Source: an uncultured Caryophanales bacterium
GTDB lineage: Bacteria > Bacillota_I > Bacilli_A > Acholeplasmatales > Anaeroplasmataceae
Assembly: GCA_946626535.1 (NCBI GenBank)
Contig: CAMOUK010000047.1
Coordinates: 1 to 7,843 of the forward strand
Length of the DNA: 7,843 bases
Reading direction: 5' to 3'
Positions 1 to 3,126 of the stretch are shown here, one piece after another; position 1 is the first letter of the stretch; every line of letters begins with the position of its first letter. The position numbers were made by a program, and so were the translations under genes. Below the pieces are notes generated by a model, which saw only the letters and a list, made by a program, of their open reading frames with translations, was not told the origin of the DNA and ran no database searches.

Positions 1-268
1 ATAATTCTCTATTATGCATAAGTAAACTAACCCAGTATAAAACATCATTAAAAGGCGGCTTAGTTAAATCAAGAATTTTAAGTCTATCATCTCTTAAAAT
101 ATATTTATTTATATATCCTTTTCCACTTCTTTTGGCAGCCCATTCTTTGGCTAGTTCTTTATTAGTCGTGCAATAAAATCCTATTCCATAATCATTATGG
201 ATATTTCCTTTTAAAAATTCAGGTTTTTTTATTATAAATTCACTGCCATGATATAATGTTCTTTCCAT
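1..268 (-). CDS. DUF3990 family protein, N-terminal 89 residues (truncated by window edge)
   Basis: The reading frame is open from the ATG at 268 to the window edge, giving 89 residues without a stop, so the C-terminus lies outside. The start reads MERTLYHGSEF, then a YGIGFYCTT segment (about residues 27-35), KELAKEWA (37-44) and KILDLT...YWVSLL (64-83). This order (LYHGS near the start, GxGFYxT, a downstream ILDL, then a W-hydrophobic helix) is the DUF3990 pattern. To my knowledge the family belongs to the ADP-ribosyltransferase-fold clan, where the His of LYHGS and the Tyr of GFY would line the NAD pocket, and it is often found in toxin-like or phage-linked pairs; the activity here is inferred. 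No partner gene lies directly upstream. An in-frame ATG at 277 would add MIC, and neither start has a recognisable ribosome binding site, which is unusual beside the strong AGGAGG sites elsewhere here. Confidence 0.8.
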   Translation of the reverse strand, partial: MERTLYHGSEFIIKKPEFLKGNIHNDYGIGFYCTTNKELAKEWAAKRSGKGYINKYILRDDRLKILDLTKPPFNDVLYWVSLLMHNREL

Positions 269-281
269 ACAAATCATTTGT
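269..281. promoter_or_regulatory. perfect 6-1-6 palindrome over the DUF3990 start
   Basis: ACAAAT-c-ATTTGT is a perfect inverted repeat directly in front of the ATG at 268 and covering the alternative ATG at 277. It lies a few bases after the predicted transcription start of the promoter at 302-329, a natural place for an operator or for a small hairpin hiding the start. In AT-rich DNA such a palindrome can occur by chance. Confidence 0.3.
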
Positions 282-301
282 GTATATATTTTTATAGTTT
301 T

Positions 302-329
302 AGTATATTGTATTACACTAAAATATCAA
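302..329 (-). promoter_or_regulatory. candidate sigma-A promoter for the DUF3990 gene (proximal)
   Basis: On the minus strand, TTGATA (324-329) and TATACT (302-307) are separated by 16 bp. Transcription would start near 295, leaving only about 18-27 nt of leader before the ATGs at 277 and 268, without a ribosome binding site. The match is good but the region is AT-rich. Confidence 0.45.
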
Positions 330-355
330 TTTTGTATACACGTCCTTTCGGTTTT

Positions 356-384
356 ATTATATCAATAAACGTAACCTTTTACAA
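356..384 (-). promoter_or_regulatory. candidate sigma-A promoter (distal) with a repeat inside the -35/spacer
   Basis: On the minus strand, TTGTAA (379-384), 17 bp, then TATAAT (356-361). Repeat 1 of the AAAAGGTTAC series (371-380) covers the spacer and touches the -35, so a factor bound there would control this promoter. A GAAAGGA motif follows but has no sensible start codon at the right distance, so the transcript would be a leader of about 80 nt for the DUF3990 gene. Confidence 0.45.
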
Positions 385-445
385 TAAATTATTACACAGT
401 ATTGTAACCTTTTCATATATGCCTAAAGTTAATTTGTTACCTTTT
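371..445. repeat. three direct repeats GTAACCTTTT at 32-33 bp spacing
   Basis: GTAACCTTTT occurs at 371-380 and 404-413, and GTTACCTTTT (one change) at 436-445. Start-to-start distances are 33 and 32 bp, close to three turns of B-DNA, so all three face the same side of the helix upstream of and within the distal promoter. This suggests a cooperative DNA-binding regulator. No gene for such a regulator is identified by the repeats themselves. Confidence 0.45.
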
Positions 446-455
446 GCACATTTTA

Positions 456-498
456 TAAAAAGAAAATCCCTCTAGGATTTCAAATTTCCTAAAGGGAT
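456..498 (-). terminator. intrinsic terminator, minus strand
   Basis: On the minus strand, arms ATCCCTTTAGGA and TCCTAGAGGGAT (one G-T pair) enclose a short AT-rich loop and are followed by TTTTCTTTTT. It ends transcription from the acetyltransferase gene 160-200 bases upstream and insulates the DUF3990 promoters. On the plus strand the stem has one C-A mismatch and lacks a good T-run. Confidence 0.75.
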
Positions 499-553
499 AT
501 ATTGTTATGTTACATTTTTATGAAATAATTTTATTATTATTTAATAATAAGTA

Positions 554-660
554 CTACTTTTTATTATTAGAAAGTGTTCGGTCAGTTGACAAAGATAACG
601 CACAAACCGTCTCGACGGGTTTACATTCAGTCAAACGATTATAATAAATCAAATTATAAT
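554..660 (-). other. possible remnant of an RlmD/RumA-type 23S rRNA methyltransferase C-terminus; rest of 499-659 has no gene
   Basis: Between the acetyltransferase stop and the terminator is a patch richer in GC than its flanks. One minus-strand frame is open from about 667 to the TAG at 554-556 and contains KPVETVCALSLS, recalling the HVETVxLLS signature near the C-terminus of RlmD/RumA methyltransferases. The frame has no usable start and differs from that of the preceding gene, so at best it is a fragment. The 3' end of rumA is a known integration site for integrative elements. The same DNA has a hairpin (604-610 with 615-622, loop CTCG, one bulge). The remaining 499-553 is AT-rich, with simple TTATTATTA/TAATAATAA inverted repeats and nothing else I recognise. 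Confidence 0.28.
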
Positions 661-1538
661 TATTTAATTAAATAAAGTAATTCTTCTTTAGTTGGATTGG
701 CTTTAGTAATAATCGGAATTATCTTTTGTATTTCATCTATAGATTTATTCCACCATTTTAATTCTTCTAGTATCTTAATTATATCCTCGCTAAATCTCAT
801 TTTCTTAATTACACATGGATTACCACAACATATTGAATATGATGGTAAATCTTTAGTTACTACTGAATTAGCACCTATTATTACTCCATTACCAATATGA
901 ACTCCAGGTAGTATAGTTACATTTTGCCCAATCCAGCAATCATTACCTACTACTGTATCACCTTTAAAAGGTAAGTCATCTATTTTAGGTGCTTCTTGTT
1001 TCCAGCCGTCCATCACATAAAAAGGGAATGTTGTAGCTGCATTCATTTGATGGTTAGCACCATTCATAATAAATTCTACATTATTACCTATTTGACAAAA
1101 TTTACCAATTATTAATTTATCACCTAAAAATTCATAATGATGTGTAACTCTAGATTCGAAATCTTTACCACTATAATATGAATAATCTCCAACTATTATA
1201 TTCTTTCTTGTAATAGTTGGCTTTATATTTTTCATATTATAGTAACCAGCTTTAGGATATGTAAAATCAGGGTCTGGTACTTTTATATTTCTTACACCTT
1301 TTTCATCTATAATTGTACCACCTGACGAAGTAGCTAAAGAATCGAATAAATCATTAACTTCAACATCAAACTTTCTAATTAAAAGTTCAAGTTTATCATG
1401 ACTCATATCGTTAACGCCTTTTTCTATCTTATTAATTGTAGATCTTGATGTATATCCTAATTCTCTTGCAAATTCATCCTGATTTAAGCCAGCTTTTTTC
1501 CTTATTTCTTTTACTTTTTCACCAAATTTATTATCCAT
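660..1538 (-). CDS. XRE-type DNA-binding domain fused to a CatB/Vat-family hexapeptide acetyltransferase
   Basis: 292 residues. Residues 1-66 are an XRE/Cro helix-turn-helix (KVKEIRKKAGLNQDEFARELG, then STINKIEKG); 67-92 are a linker; about 93-275 match the xenobiotic acetyltransferase family that includes CatB and Vat enzymes. Family marks visible are YSYYSGKDFE (118-127), THHYEFLGDKLIIGKFCQIG (132-151), the NGANHQMN segment with the expected catalytic His163, left-handed beta-helix repeats WIGQNVTILPGVHIGNGVIIGANSVV (202-227), and RFSEDIIKILEELKWW near the end. These enzymes acetylate hydroxyls of chloramphenicol or streptogramin A with acetyl-CoA; stand-alone members are about 205-215 residues, so the extra length is the HTH. 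A self-regulated acetyltransferase is inferred; its substrate cannot be read and resistance should not be assumed. AAGGA lies 11 bases before the ATG, behind a strong promoter. It diverges from the small peptide module. Confidence 0.86.
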   Translation of the reverse strand: MDNKFGEKVKEIRKKAGLNQDEFARELGYTSRSTINKIEKGVNDMSHDKLELLIRKFDVEVNDLFDSLATSSGGTIIDEKGVRNIKVPDPDFTYPKAGYYNMKNIKPTITRKNIIVGDYSYYSGKDFESRVTHHYEFLGDKLIIGKFCQIGNNVEFIMNGANHQMNAATTFPFYVMDGWKQEAPKIDDLPFKGDTVVGNDCWIGQNVTILPGVHIGNGVIIGANSVVTKDLPSYSICCGNPCVIKKMRFSEDIIKILEELKWWNKSIDEIQKIIPIITKANPTKEELLYLIK

Positions 1539-1562
1539 TGATTATCACATCCTTATATATCA

Positions 1563-1591
1563 ATTATAAAGCATTTAATATAAATAATCAA
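1563..1591 (-). promoter_or_regulatory. sigma-A promoter of the XRE-acetyltransferase gene
   Basis: On the minus strand, TTGATT (1586-1591), 17 bp spacer, TATAAT (1563-1568). The start would be near 1556, giving an 18-nt leader that contains the AAGGATG ribosome binding site for the ATG at 1538. It lies back to back with the plus-strand promoter at 1610-1638. Confidence 0.75.
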
Positions 1592-1609
1592 CAAATCTAC
1601 ATTTATATA

Positions 1610-1638
1610 TTGAATAACTACCATGATAATAGTATCAT
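1610..1638 (+). promoter_or_regulatory. sigma-A promoter of the toxin-type mRNA (RNA I)
   Basis: TTGAAT (1610-1615), 17 bp, TATCAT (1633-1638; five of six positions of TATAAT). Transcription would begin near 1645, immediately at the 14 bp palindrome CCATATTAATATGG (1646-1659), so the RNA would start with a stable hairpin, a common stabilising feature of type I toxin mRNAs. Confidence 0.6.
1623..1638. promoter_or_regulatory. inverted repeat over the RNA I -10, possible operator
   Basis: ATGATA-atag-TATCAT is a perfect 6-4-6 inverted repeat whose right arm is the RNA I -10 itself. It sits between the two divergent promoters, where the XRE domain encoded at 660-1538 would be expected to bind. 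The link to that protein is inferred from position only. Confidence 0.35.
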
Positions 1639-1683
1639 TAAAATGCCATATTAATATGGTTCATTTTAGGAGGAGACAACAGA

Positions 1684-1722
1684 ATGAAACACTTCTACTC
1701 GGAGGAAACAACGGGTAGTTAG
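1684..1722 (+). CDS. 12-codon leader ORF, translationally coupled to the hydrophobic peptide
   Basis: MKHFYSEETTGS followed by TAG. AGGAGG at 1668-1673 lies 10 bases before the ATG (GGAG at 1672-1675 lies 8 before). Its stop codon (1720-1722) overlaps the AGGAGG at 1721-1726 that serves the next ORF, so ribosomes finishing here would open the second site. The peptide is hydrophilic and resembles nothing I know. Its codons 6-10 lie within the segment that can pair with the 3' end of the RNA, so its translation would break that pairing. Leader ORFs with this role are known in other type I modules (mok in hok/sok); the role here is inferred. Confidence 0.45.
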   Translation: MKHFYSEETTGS

Positions 1723-1732
1723 GAGGTATTAG

Positions 1733-1804
1733 GTGGAATACCTAATAATTCTTATTGTGATAATGGTATTAATCATTATTATCAATAAGAATAACTATCG
1801 TTAG
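1733..1804 (+). CDS. 23-residue hydrophobic membrane peptide, candidate type I toxin
   Basis: GTG start, TAG stop. MEY precedes an uninterrupted hydrophobic run of 14 residues (LIILIVIMVLIIII), and NKNNYR forms a polar, positively charged tail. AGGAGG (1721-1726) lies 6 bases before the GTG, the ideal distance. A short single-span helix with a charged tail is typical of type I toxins such as Fst, TxpA/BsrG and Ibs peptides, which damage or depolarise the membrane; I see no sequence identity to any of them. The start codon lies inside a local stem (1727-1747) and the coding region folds on itself (1748-1792), both expected to slow translation. It is too short for standard gene callers. The ORF could be fortuitous, but its site, spacing, coupling and surrounding RNA architecture argue otherwise. 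Confidence 0.6.
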   Translation: MEYLIILIVIMVLIIIINKNNYR

Positions 1805-1810
1805 ATAGTA

Positions 1811-1892
1811 TCCTAATACGTTGTTTCCTCCAAAATGAGAAAAGGGATGACGGCAATCATCCCTTTTCGTTTTTCCTAATACGTTGTCCCTC
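1811..1892. repeat. 14 bp direct repeats flanking the shared terminator
   Basis: TCCTAATACGTTGT occurs at 1811-1824 and 1874-1887, 63 bp apart, followed by TTCCTCC and CCCTC respectively. Copy 1 lies in the 3' part of the plus-strand RNA; copy 2 is transcribed from the other strand as the 5' part of the minus-strand RNA. Because they are direct repeats read in opposite directions, the two RNAs are complementary here in trans even though each gene lies beyond the other's terminator. The same design exists at DRa/DRb in the pAD1 par locus. Confidence 0.75.
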
Positions 1893-1897
1893 AAGAC
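1833..1897 (-). ncRNA. predicted antisense RNA (RNA II), about 65 nt, candidate antitoxin
   Basis: From the promoter at 1904-1931 the RNA would start near 1897, read GAGGGACAACGTATTAGG (complement of direct repeat copy 2), and end after the shared hairpin (AAAAGGGATGA/TCATCCCTTTT) at about 1833. Its 5' segment can pair with direct repeat copy 1 in the plus-strand RNA (14 bp plus a weaker CCTC extension with a bulge), and its hairpin is fully complementary to the hairpin of that RNA. Its 5' segment also resembles the two GAGGAGACAAC/GGAGGAAACAACG segments of the plus-strand leader, so it could compete for the same 3' target. The size is close to the published length of pAD1 RNA II. Existence and function are inferred. 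Confidence 0.55.
1840..1874. terminator. two-way intrinsic terminator shared by converging RNAs
   Basis: Arms AAAAGGGATGA (1840-1850) and TCATCCCTTTT (1857-1867) form a perfect 11 bp stem with loop CGGCAA. On the plus strand it is followed by CGTTTTT, a clear terminator. On the minus strand TTTTCTCATTTT follows, a weaker but usable tract. Confidence 0.85.
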
Positions 1898-1903
1898 ACT
1901 TAT

Positions 1904-1931
1904 AGTATAACATATTTTTATGATAATTCAA
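1904..1931 (-). promoter_or_regulatory. sigma-A promoter of the minus-strand antisense RNA
   Basis: On the minus strand, TTGAAT (1926-1931), 16 bp, TATACT (1904-1909), with TG one base before the -10 (extended -10). There is no ORF of any size behind it before the terminator, so its product is a short RNA. Its -35 is identical to that of the plus-strand promoter at 1610-1615, and its -10 is the better of the two, as expected for an antitoxin made in excess. Confidence 0.65.
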
Positions 1932-1962
1932 GATTCATTCAGTGAAGCCTATGCTTCTTAAA

Positions 1963-2038
1963 TGGTGCTGGAAATAGGATTTGAACCTACGACCTGCTCT
2001 TTACGAGGGAGCTGCTCTACCAACTAAGCTATTCCAGC
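1963..2038 (-). tRNA. trnT: tRNA-Thr (anticodon CGT), 76 nt including encoded CCA
   Basis: Cloverleaf read on the minus strand: acceptor GCTGGAA/TTCCAGC, D stem GCTT/GAGC with GG in the loop, anticodon loop CTCGTAA giving CGT (reads the Thr codon ACG), variable loop AGGTC, T arm GTAGG-TTCAAAT-CCTAT, discriminator A, then encoded CCA. The anticodon stem GCTCC/AGAGC has a C31-A39 mismatch next to the loop. The gene begins directly after the T-run of the rubrerythrin terminator, with no room for its own promoter. A small hairpin (1944-1957, GAAGC/GCTTC) follows the CCA but lacks a U tract. Confidence 0.96.
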
Positions 2039-2064
2039 AAAAAGTCCACTTAGAAAAGTAGACT
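2038..2064 (-). terminator. intrinsic terminator after rubrerythrin, abutting the tRNA
   Basis: On the minus strand, AGTCTACTT (2056-2064) pairs with AAGTGGACT (2043-2051; one G-T pair) around loop TTCT, followed by TTTTT. The T-run ends one base before the 5' G of the tRNA. Either the tRNA is made by readthrough or the hairpin also acts as a processing leader. Confidence 0.72.
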
Positions 2065-2072
2065 AATTTTTA

Positions 2073-2666
2073 TTATTTAAAATATCTTTTTAGCAATCCT
2101 TCTAAAGCACGACCATGTCTTGCTTCATCACGAGCCATTTCATGAACTGTATCATGGATTGCATCTAGGTTATACTTTTTAGCTAATTTAGCTAAATCAG
2201 TTTTACCTAAAGTTGCACCATACTCACATTCTACTCTCCAAGCAAGATTCTTCTTAGTTTGGTCAGTCATGTTAGCTTCAAGTTCACTTCCAAGCATTTC
2301 AGCAAATTTAGCTGCATGCTCTGCTTCCTCATATGCTGCCTTTTCCCAATATAAACCAATTTCTGGATAGCCTTCTCTATGAGCTACTCTAGCCATACAT
2401 AGATACATACCAACCTCTGAGCATTCACCATTGAAGTTAGAAACTAATTGATCATAAATAGTTTTTTTAACATCCTCTGGAATATCAGGATTATTCTTTA
2501 CAGTTTTTACATAAACTCCAAATTCATGCTCAGCTGCAAGTGGCATTTCTCCTTCTACCTCTTGGAATGCCTTAGCAGGTGCTTTACAAACAGGGCACTT
2601 GAAATCCTCTGGTAAAGATTCACCCTCATATACATAACCACAAACCTTACAAATATACTTCTTCAT
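2073..2666 (-). CDS. rbr: reverse rubrerythrin (N-terminal rubredoxin, C-terminal ferritin-like di-iron domain)
   Basis: 197 residues from the ATG at 2666, chosen because AGGAAGG (2674-2680) lies 7 bases before it; the longer frame from 2699 adds 11 lysine-rich residues without a site and would overlap the upstream gene. Residues 1-35 are a rubredoxin Fe(SCys)4 domain (C6, C9, C24, C27; [15 protein letters not shown]). Residues 50-195 are the ferritin-like bundle with di-iron ligands in [10 protein letters not shown] (E81, E84), YEEAEH (E113-E114, H117), the ECE segment (146-148) and [10 protein letters not shown] (E176, E181, H184). With rubredoxin first, this is the reversed arrangement found in clostridial rubrerythrins that reduce hydrogen peroxide (and oxygen) using NAD(P)H-derived electrons, a cytoplasmic oxidative-stress defence in anaerobes. 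It lies 2 bases behind the Fur/PerR-type gene in one operon and ends in its own terminator. Confidence 0.94.
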   Translation of the reverse strand: MKKYICKVCGYVYEGESLPEDFKCPVCKAPAKAFQEVEGEMPLAAEHEFGVYVKTVKNNPDIPEDVKKTIYDQLVSNFNGECSEVGMYLCMARVAHREGYPEIGLYWEKAAYEEAEHAAKFAEMLGSELEANMTDQTKKNLAWRVECEYGATLGKTDLAKLAKKYNLDAIHDTVHEMARDEARHGRALEGLLKRYFK

Positions 2667-2668
2667 TT

Positions 2669-3046
2669 TTATACCTTCCTTTTTTCTTTTTTTAAACAAT
2701 CCTCACAGATACCATATAGTTCAACATTTACATCTTCTACTAAATCAAAAGTGTTTAGCTTATAGCTTAAATCTTCAAGGAATACATCTTTAATCATCTT
2801 ACATCTTTTACACATGAAGTGATAATGTTTTTCCTTTACTGTCTCATAAACTACTCCGCTATTTAGATTAACCTTTTTAACTAGGCCATCCTCTAATAAA
2901 ATAGTTAGATTACGGTATATAGTAGCTAAAGAAATATTCTCATAATTAGAATTAATATAATTAATTAATTCATCTGAAGATGCATGACCTAGTACATAGA
3001 TAGAATCATATACTATTTGCTTTTGAATTGTGTTTCTTCTTATCAT
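2669..3046 (-). CDS. Fur-family metal-dependent repressor, PerR-like by context
   Basis: 125 residues, slightly short for the family (about 140). The winged helix spans about 1-70 ([18 protein letters not shown] is the Fur recognition segment). [10 protein letters not shown] gives H74, H76 and the first zinc pair C79-C82; CEDC gives C114-C117, completing the structural Cys4 zinc site. By alignment with Bacillus PerR, the sensing-site ligands are H21, E68, H74, H76 and D87. The residue at 68 is Glu, the Fur-type choice, where PerR proteins carry the Asp needed for high peroxide sensitivity. The partner gene is a peroxide-reducing rubrerythrin, and the promoter has a palindrome at its start, so autoregulated control of oxidative defence is likely; whether peroxide or iron is the signal stays open. 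AAGGAAAG lies 5 bases before the ATG. Confidence 0.9.
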   Translation of the reverse strand: MIRRNTIQKQIVYDSIYVLGHASSDELINYINSNYENISLATIYRNLTILLEDGLVKKVNLNSGVVYETVKEKHYHFMCKRCKMIKDVFLEDLSYKLNTFDLVEDVNVELYGICEDCLKKEKRKV

Positions 3047-3059
3047 AATATCTTTCCTT

Positions 3060-3078
3060 ATTAAGAATTGTTCTTAAT
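3060..3078. promoter_or_regulatory. perfect palindrome at the fur/rbr transcription start, likely autoregulatory operator
   Basis: ATTAAGAA-ttg-TTCTTAAT is a perfect 8-3-8 inverted repeat covering the predicted transcription start (about 3075) and the base next to the ribosome binding site. It is not the classical 7-1-7 Per or Fur box, yet its AT-rich symmetry and place fit the Fur-family protein encoded just downstream. Confidence 0.6.
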
Positions 3079-3081
3079 TAG

Positions 3082-3110
3082 ATTATAGAATAAAAAAACT
3101 AATAAGTCAA
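3082..3110 (-). promoter_or_regulatory. strong sigma-A promoter of the fur/rbr operon
   Basis: On the minus strand, TTGACT (3105-3110), 17 bp, TATAAT (3082-3087): eleven of twelve consensus positions. It is the best promoter in the window and overlaps the terminator of the upstream helicase gene. Confidence 0.87.
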
Positions 3111-3126
3111 GATTAACTTATTAGTT
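3092..3126 (-). terminator. helicase-gene terminator overlapping the next promoter
   Basis: On the minus strand, AACTAATAAG (3117-3126) and CTTATTAGTT (3097-3106) form a perfect 10 bp stem around a 10-base loop, followed by a T-run (3092-3098). The 5' arm is the last helicase codons, the loop contains the stop codon and the first bases of the next -35, and the 3' arm continues that -35. Confidence 0.75.

Larger units (their letters stand above)
1645..1875 (+). other. predicted structured toxin-type mRNA (RNA I), about 230 nt
   Basis: The transcript would run from the promoter at 1610-1638 to the terminator at 1840-1874. In order it holds a 5' hairpin (1646-1659), a leader ORF (1684-1722), a hydrophobic peptide ORF (1733-1804) and a 3' segment with direct repeat copy 1 (1811-1831). 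Stems seen by eye are TATTAGGT/ACCTAATA (1727-1734 with 1740-1747, enclosing the GTG start), ATTCTTATTG/CAATAAGAAT (1748-1757 with 1783-1792), ACTATC/GATAGT (1794-1799 with 1804-1809), and a long-range 13 bp perfect match of GGAGGAAACAACG (1701-1713) with 1819-1831, extended by GTATTAGG (1726-1733) with 1812-1819. Nearly every base takes part in pairing, which ordinary intergenic DNA does not show. No known RNA family was recognised. Confidence 0.6.

Noticed and set aside
371..445. CRISPR array or plasmid iterons
   Set aside because: Only three 10 bp copies, one imperfect, with no Cas or replication gene in the window; a regulator site explains them better.
278..475. 65-codon plus-strand frame starting MCIYFYSFS
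   Set aside because: Lies over the promoters and repeats of the minus-strand DUF3990 gene and over its upstream terminator; no ribosome binding site, low-complexity AT-rich composition, no recognisable domain.
697..900. Plus-strand frame inside the acetyltransferase gene
   Set aside because: Antisense shadow of the hexapeptide-repeat region, no ribosome binding site or promoter.
1445..1654. Plus-strand frame of 69 codons rich in Ile and Tyr
   Set aside because: Antisense to the HTH start and across both divergent promoters; composition explained by AT-rich promoter DNA.
1813..1860. Minus-strand 15-codon frame (MIAVIPFLILEETTY) across the shared terminator
   Set aside because: It lacks a properly spaced ribosome binding site, starts inside the terminator stem and extends past the end of the predicted 65-nt RNA.
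1645..1897. Retron msr/msd RNA, T-box or other riboswitch
   Set aside because: No reverse transcriptase gene nearby, no T-box or known aptamer motif, and the convergent promoters with coupled small ORFs are better explained as a toxin/antisense pair.
1610..2038. Element integrated at the 3' end of the tRNA-Thr gene
   Set aside because: I found no second copy of the tRNA 3' end in the window and no integrase, so position next to the tRNA alone does not support an attachment site.
2667..2699. Eleven-residue N-terminal extension of the rubrerythrin
   Set aside because: The internal ATG at 2666 has AGGAAGG at 7 bases and begins exactly at the conserved rubredoxin domain; the extension would overlap the upstream gene.
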